This document shows, piece after piece, positions 5,511 to 8,276 of a stretch of DNA of 8,276 bases. The notes under the pieces are model-generated. The model was given only the letters and a program-made list of their open reading frames with translations, did no database searches and was not told where the DNA came from. Source of the DNA: an uncultured bacterium (GTDB lineage: Bacteria; Bacteroidota; Bacteroidia; Sphingobacteriales; Sphingobacteriaceae); contig CAJBVG010000185.1 of the NCBI GenBank assembly GCA_903958995.1, positions 1 to 8,276 of the forward strand, read 5' to 3'. The first letter of the stretch is position 1. Every line of letters begins with the position of its first letter. The position numbers and the translations under genes are program-made.

Positions 5511-6098
5511 ATGAAAAATATACTATTAGTACTAGCAATTGCATTCATTAGCAGTGCAACTTATGCTCAAACAAAAACAGATACGATTTATGCAAAAGGG
5601 AATTGTGAACATTGCAAAGACCGTATAGAAGCATCAGTTAAAGGAATGAAAGGAATCGTAGATGCAAATTGGGATCCTAGTTTCGCTCGTTTAATCACGA
5701 CTTACAACACCAGCGAAGTAAGCAATCCTGAAATTCAGAAAATGATGGCATCTGTAGGGCACGATACCGATTTATTTAGAGCAGACGATAAAGTGTATAA
5801 GAGCTTGCCCGCTTGTTGTAAATATGAACGCGACCCAGTTGAAAAAACAACAACAGGAATTCAAACTTTTGAATTTGTTATAGAAGGCATGACTTGTGCT
5901 GAAGGTTGCGCAAAAGGAATTGAACTTTCTCTTCTGAAACAAAAAGGGGTAAAGTCATCTTCAGTAAATTTTGATACGAAAAGAGCTAAAGTGGTTTACG
6001 ATTCAAAAAAACTTACTAAGGATAATATTATTGCAATTGTAGAAGGATTTACTCCTGAAGGCGAAAAACCACACTATAAGGTGGTGCTTTTAAAATAA
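5511..6098 (+). CDS. Periplasmic double heavy-metal-associated (HMA) domain protein
   Basis: This encodes 195 residues. I chose the ATG at 5511, 1 nt after the receptor's stop, because it starts a clean signal peptide (MKNILLVLAIAFISSATYA, cut before Q20). A longer open frame from 5346 runs over the receptor gene and would put the signal peptide in the middle. HMA domain 1 (about 24-90) has the metal site GNCEHC at 30-35 (CxxC). A linker carries LPACCKYER at 99-107 with Cys102-Cys103. HMA domain 2 (about 118-180) has GMTCAEGC at 126-133, where the cysteines are three residues apart (CxxxC) instead of two. HMA domains bind Cu(I), Zn or related soft ions through such cysteines and pass them to partner proteins. 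Here the protein is exported and would receive ions entering through the adjacent receptor or sequester them. Translation is probably coupled to the receptor gene. Confidence 0.93.
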   Translation: MKNILLVLAIAFISSATYAQTKTDTIYAKGNCEHCKDRIEASVKGMKGIVDANWDPSFARLITTYNTSEVSNPEIQKMMASVGHDTDLFRADDKVYKSLPACCKYERDPVEKTTTGIQTFEFVIEGMTCAEGCAKGIELSLLKQKGVKSSSVNFDTKRAKVVYDSKKLTKDNIIAIVEGFTPEGEKPHYKVVLLK

Positions 6099-6102
6099 AT
6101 TG

Positions 6103-6122
6103 TAATCTAATTGTCAAGATTA
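6103..6122 (+). terminator. Weak hairpin after the HMA gene
   Basis: TAATCT at 6103-6108 and AGATTA at 6117-6122 pair around an 8-nt loop, starting 5 nt after the HMA stop. The stem is AT-rich and is not followed by a U-run, so as an intrinsic terminator it is poor. It is listed because it sits where the metal operon should end, just ahead of a new promoter. Confidence 0.25.
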
Positions 6123-6131
6123 GCTAACTCG

Positions 6132-6148
6132 TTTGGAATTATTCTAAA
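6132..6148. promoter_or_regulatory. Fur/PerR-like operator, copy 1
   Basis: TTTGGAAT-T-ATTCTAAA is an 8-1-8 inverted repeat with one mismatch between arms. Its 15-bp core differs by one base from TTAGAATnATTCTAA, which fits the 7-1-7 layout of Fur/PerR/Zur boxes. It covers the putative -33 box. It shares the exact 12-mer ATTCTAAATAAG with copy 2, 38 bp further on. Confidence 0.6.
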
Positions 6149-6163
6149 TAAGGTGCACATTTG
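6132..6163 (+). promoter_or_regulatory. Candidate promoter of the siderophore receptor gene
   Basis: TTTG at 6132-6135 matches the Bacteroidota -33 box, and CACATTTG at 6156-6163 matches seven of eight positions of the TAnnTTTG -7 box. The 20-bp spacing is in the expected range. The predicted start is near 6168-6171, giving a leader of about 30 nt to the ATG at 6199. Two palindromes of one type overlap the -33 box and the start site, which supports a repressible promoter. Confidence 0.6.
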
Positions 6164-6169
6164 CCTCTG

Positions 6170-6186
6170 TTAAGAATAATTCTAAA
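6170..6186. promoter_or_regulatory. Fur/PerR-like operator, copy 2
   Basis: TTAAGAAT-A-ATTCTAAA has the same 8-1-8 layout as copy 1, again with one arm mismatch but at a different position. It spans the predicted transcription start and ends 12 nt before the ATG of the receptor gene. Binding at both copies would block the promoter at its -33 box and at its start. An iron-loaded Fur-family repressor is inferred from the downstream gene; the motif alone cannot tell Fur from PerR or Zur. Confidence 0.6.
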
Positions 6187-6198
6187 TAAGTTAGGTTT

Positions 6199-8276
6199 AT
6201 GAAAAGCCCCTCCATTGCGTTTTTTTCAATGTTTTTGCTATCATTGAGCACAAATTCACAGTCGCACTCCTTAGATTCGCTAAGAACGTCAAACATCCAC
6301 GAAATCACCATTCACTCCAGAAAAGATCCCGATACCATGAGCACCATTGGGAAGTGCAGTATCAAAGAAATGGACCTGCCACAATCCTTATCCATCATAG
6401 ACGCAAAGCTTTTAAAGCAACAGCAAGTTGTTTCAATGTCAGACCTTTTGAAAAATACCAATGGTTTGTACATTATGGGAACTACTGGCGGTTATCAAGA
6501 AGAAATTGCATCACGTGGTTCATCAATTAACAGTTCGAATACCTTTAAAAACGGGATACGATATTTTGCCGGAATGAAAACCGAATTAAGCGGAATAGAA
6601 AAAGCAGAAATTTTAAAAGGTAATGCAGCAATTTTATTTGGCAATGTTGCACCTGGTGGGGTGTTAAATATAGTCACCAAAAAACCACAATTGACATCTG
6701 GTGGAAGTATTGGATTAAGCTATGGAAGCTTTGATCGAATAAAACCTCAATTTGATATTTATGGGGCACTCAATAAAAATAAAACAATAGCATTCCGATT
6801 AAACTCCTCATTAGAAAAATCGAATAGCTTTAGAAAAGAAGTAACCTCATCGTTGTTTTATATTAATCCATCTCTCTTATTTTCCATATCACCAAAAACA
6901 AAAATATTGGTTGAAGGAGATGTAACGAAGTATGAAACTACGCCAGATTTTGGCGCAGGCATTATCAATTATGAAATTGTAAAAATTCCAAGAGACCGAT
7001 TTTTAGGAGTATCATGGGGGAAATACAAAGCCAATCAAAACTTTGTTTCTTCAACAATTTCTCATCAAGTAAATAAAAGTATTTCCATCAATTCCATAAC
7101 TGGACTAAGATTTTACAACACCGATTTATTTGCTAACGCTCGTCCGAATTCAACAGGAAGTATAATTTCTTCAAATGGAATTTGGAAAAGAAATATTCAG
7201 CGTTCTTCAATTTCAGACAGATATTTTATTCAGCAATTTGATGTCAATTCTGCATTTCGTACAGGGTTTATCAAACATCAAGTTTTAGTAGGAGCAGATT
7301 TTGAAAATTTTACCACATCAACATTGAATTACATTAATTATTCAAAATACGATAGTGTAAACGTGTTTAATAATTATGATTCATCATTAGAACCTACTAT
7401 TCCTACACTAACAAAAAATACAAATACTGATAATCCTGTTGCACGTATGGGTTATTATATTCAAGACTTAATTTCATTCCCAAAATATTTCAAGATACTA
7501 GCTGGACTTAGGTATTCAAGCATTACGTCTACTACAAACACGTTTAAGTATTCCGACTCTACATCTACCAATGTAAGCAAAACGGATATTGCATATTCGC
7601 CTAAGTTTGGCTTAGTATTTCAACCGAATGATAGACAAACATTATTTGCAAGCTATTCCAATTCTTTTGTATTAAATACAGGAGTTGATATAAATGGAAC
7701 AGCTTTAGCACCATCTATTGTTGATCAATATGAAATTGGACTAAAAAATAAATTCTATAACAATCGATTATCTCTTCAGCTAACCGCGTATCAAATTACA
7801 AATTCAAATCTTGCGCAAACATCATTATTGAATGGAAATTCAAATAGTAACATTAAAGAATTATCAGGTGCAACTACATCAAATGGAATCGAGCTCGATT
7901 TAATTTATCAACCTAATCCATTTTTATATGTCATGGGAGGATATAGTTTTACGAAATCAACTTATACGAAAAGTAACATGTATATAATTGGTTCCGAATT
8001 AAGATATAATCCAAAACACACAGCAAATATGAGTGTGAATTATTCTATTCATAAAGGTTGGTTGAAAAATACTCAACTCGGATTAATTTCTTCTTTTGTT
8101 GGTAACCGTTTTGCTGGAAGATCAACTAGGGTTACTATTCTGAATGATAATTATAAATTAATTCCACTATCTTCATACATCTTGTTTGATGCTACACTTT
8201 CATATCTGTATAAAAATTGGAGCGCAAAAGGTAAATTGGCAAACATTACTGATGTGTTGAATTATAATATTCATGA
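6199..8276 (+). CDS. TonB-dependent siderophore receptor (FhuA/FecA-like), 3' truncated by window edge
   Basis: The frame is open from the ATG at 6199 to the last base, 692 codons plus 2 nt, with no stop inside. A signal peptide covers about residues 1-20 (IAFFSMFLLSLSTNS, then QSHS). The plug domain runs about 55-165: LPQSLSIIDAKLLKQQQ at 60-76, SDLLKNTNGLYIMG at 81-94, ASRGSSINSSNTFKNGIR at 104-121, ILKGNAAILFGNVAPGGVLNIVTKKP at 138-163. This order matches the TonB-dependent siderophore receptor class (TIGR01783 type), in which RG..., KG and PGGxxNxxTKxP are hallmarks. The barrel follows, with YSPKFGLVFQP, LFASYSNSF, QYEIGLKNKF and the near-terminal KLANITDVLNYNIH. Comparable proteins end a few dozen residues after that last motif. 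The likely substrate is a ferric siderophore, consistent with the Fur-like operators in front. No carboxypeptidase-like N-terminal domain is present. The substrate cannot be narrowed from sequence alone. Confidence 0.92.
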   Translation, partial: MKSPSIAFFSMFLLSLSTNSQSHSLDSLRTSNIHEITIHSRKDPDTMSTIGKCSIKEMDLPQSLSIIDAKLLKQQQVVSMSDLLKNTNGLYIMGTTGGYQEEIASRGSSINSSNTFKNGIRYFAGMKTELSGIEKAEILKGNAAILFGNVAPGGVLNIVTKKPQLTSGGSIGLSYGSFDRIKPQFDIYGALNKNKTIAFRLNSSLEKSNSFRKEVTSSLFYINPSLLFSISPKTKILVEGDVTKYETTPDFGAGIINYEIVKIPRDRFLGVSWGKYKANQNFVSSTISHQVNKSISINSITGLRFYNTDLFANARPNSTGSIISSNGIWKRNIQRSSISDRYFIQQFDVNSAFRTGFIKHQVLVGADFENFTTSTLNYINYSKYDSVNVFNNYDSSLEPTIPTLTKNTNTDNPVARMGYYIQDLISFPKYFKILAGLRYSSITSTTNTFKYSDSTSTNVSKTDIAYSPKFGLVFQPNDRQTLFASYSNSFVLNTGVDINGTALAPSIVDQYEIGLKNKFYNNRLSLQLTAYQITNSNLAQTSLLNGNSNSNIKELSGATTSNGIELDLIYQPNPFLYVMGGYSFTKSTYTKSNMYIIGSELRYNPKHTANMSVNYSIHKGWLKNTQLGLISSFVGNRFAGRSTRVTILNDNYKLIPLSSYILFDATLSYLYKNWSAKGKLANITDVLNYNIH

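Noticed and set aside
6103..6122. Strong intrinsic terminator after the HMA gene
   Set aside because: A stem exists but is AT-rich with an 8-nt loop and no U-run, so it is kept only as a weak candidate.
6495..6680. Short - strand open frame inside the siderophore receptor plug
   Set aside because: The opposite strand encodes the conserved plug motifs, so this is chance.

Overview
The window looks like a piece of a Bacteroidota genome, most likely a free-living member of the Flavobacteriia/Sphingobacteriia/Chitinophagia type, though I cannot place it more precisely. The reasons are an AT-rich sequence, starts without Shine-Dalgarno motifs, promoter-like sequences of the TTTG / TAnnTTTG kind, a type IX secretion (T9SS) C-terminal sorting domain, two SusC/FhuA-like TonB-dependent receptors, a Bacteroidota-type double HMA protein and an HYC_CC_PP family protein.

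Left part (1-2450, + strand): three tightly packed genes. First comes the 3' end of a T9SS cargo gene that begins outside the window. Next is a 521-residue secreted or outer-membrane protein that looks like an NTF2-like domain joined to a beta-barrel. Last is a 193-residue exported protein with no recognised family. The first junction is an ATGA overlap and the second a 3-nt gap, so this is very probably one operon. Facing it is a small TPR lipoprotein on the - strand (2447-2977), whose stop codon overlaps the stop of the third gene.

Centre (2978-6098): a short divergent promoter region (about 54 bp) leads rightwards into a three-gene metal cassette. It encodes a small Cys-pair secreted protein (HYC_CC_PP family), a TonB-dependent receptor with a Cys-Cys plug motif, and, 1 nt later, a periplasmic protein with two heavy-metal-associated (HMA) domains. 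All three carry adjacent cysteine pairs. I infer that they import or handle a soft metal, copper being the most plausible, across the outer membrane and in the periplasm. The 3' end of the first gene has been shaped by heptanucleotide tandem repeats.

Right part (6099-8276): a 100-bp intergenic region holds a good promoter candidate bracketed by two imperfect 8-1-8 palindromes of the Fur/PerR type. It drives a TonB-dependent siderophore receptor that runs off the right edge with perhaps a few dozen residues missing. The region thus sets a probable copper-type uptake operon next to a probable iron-regulated receptor.

No tRNA, rRNA, CRISPR, IS element or phage gene was seen, and there is no gene-free stretch longer than about 100 bp. 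The least described content is the function of the Cys-pair receptor cassette and of the two proteins downstream of the T9SS cargo gene.
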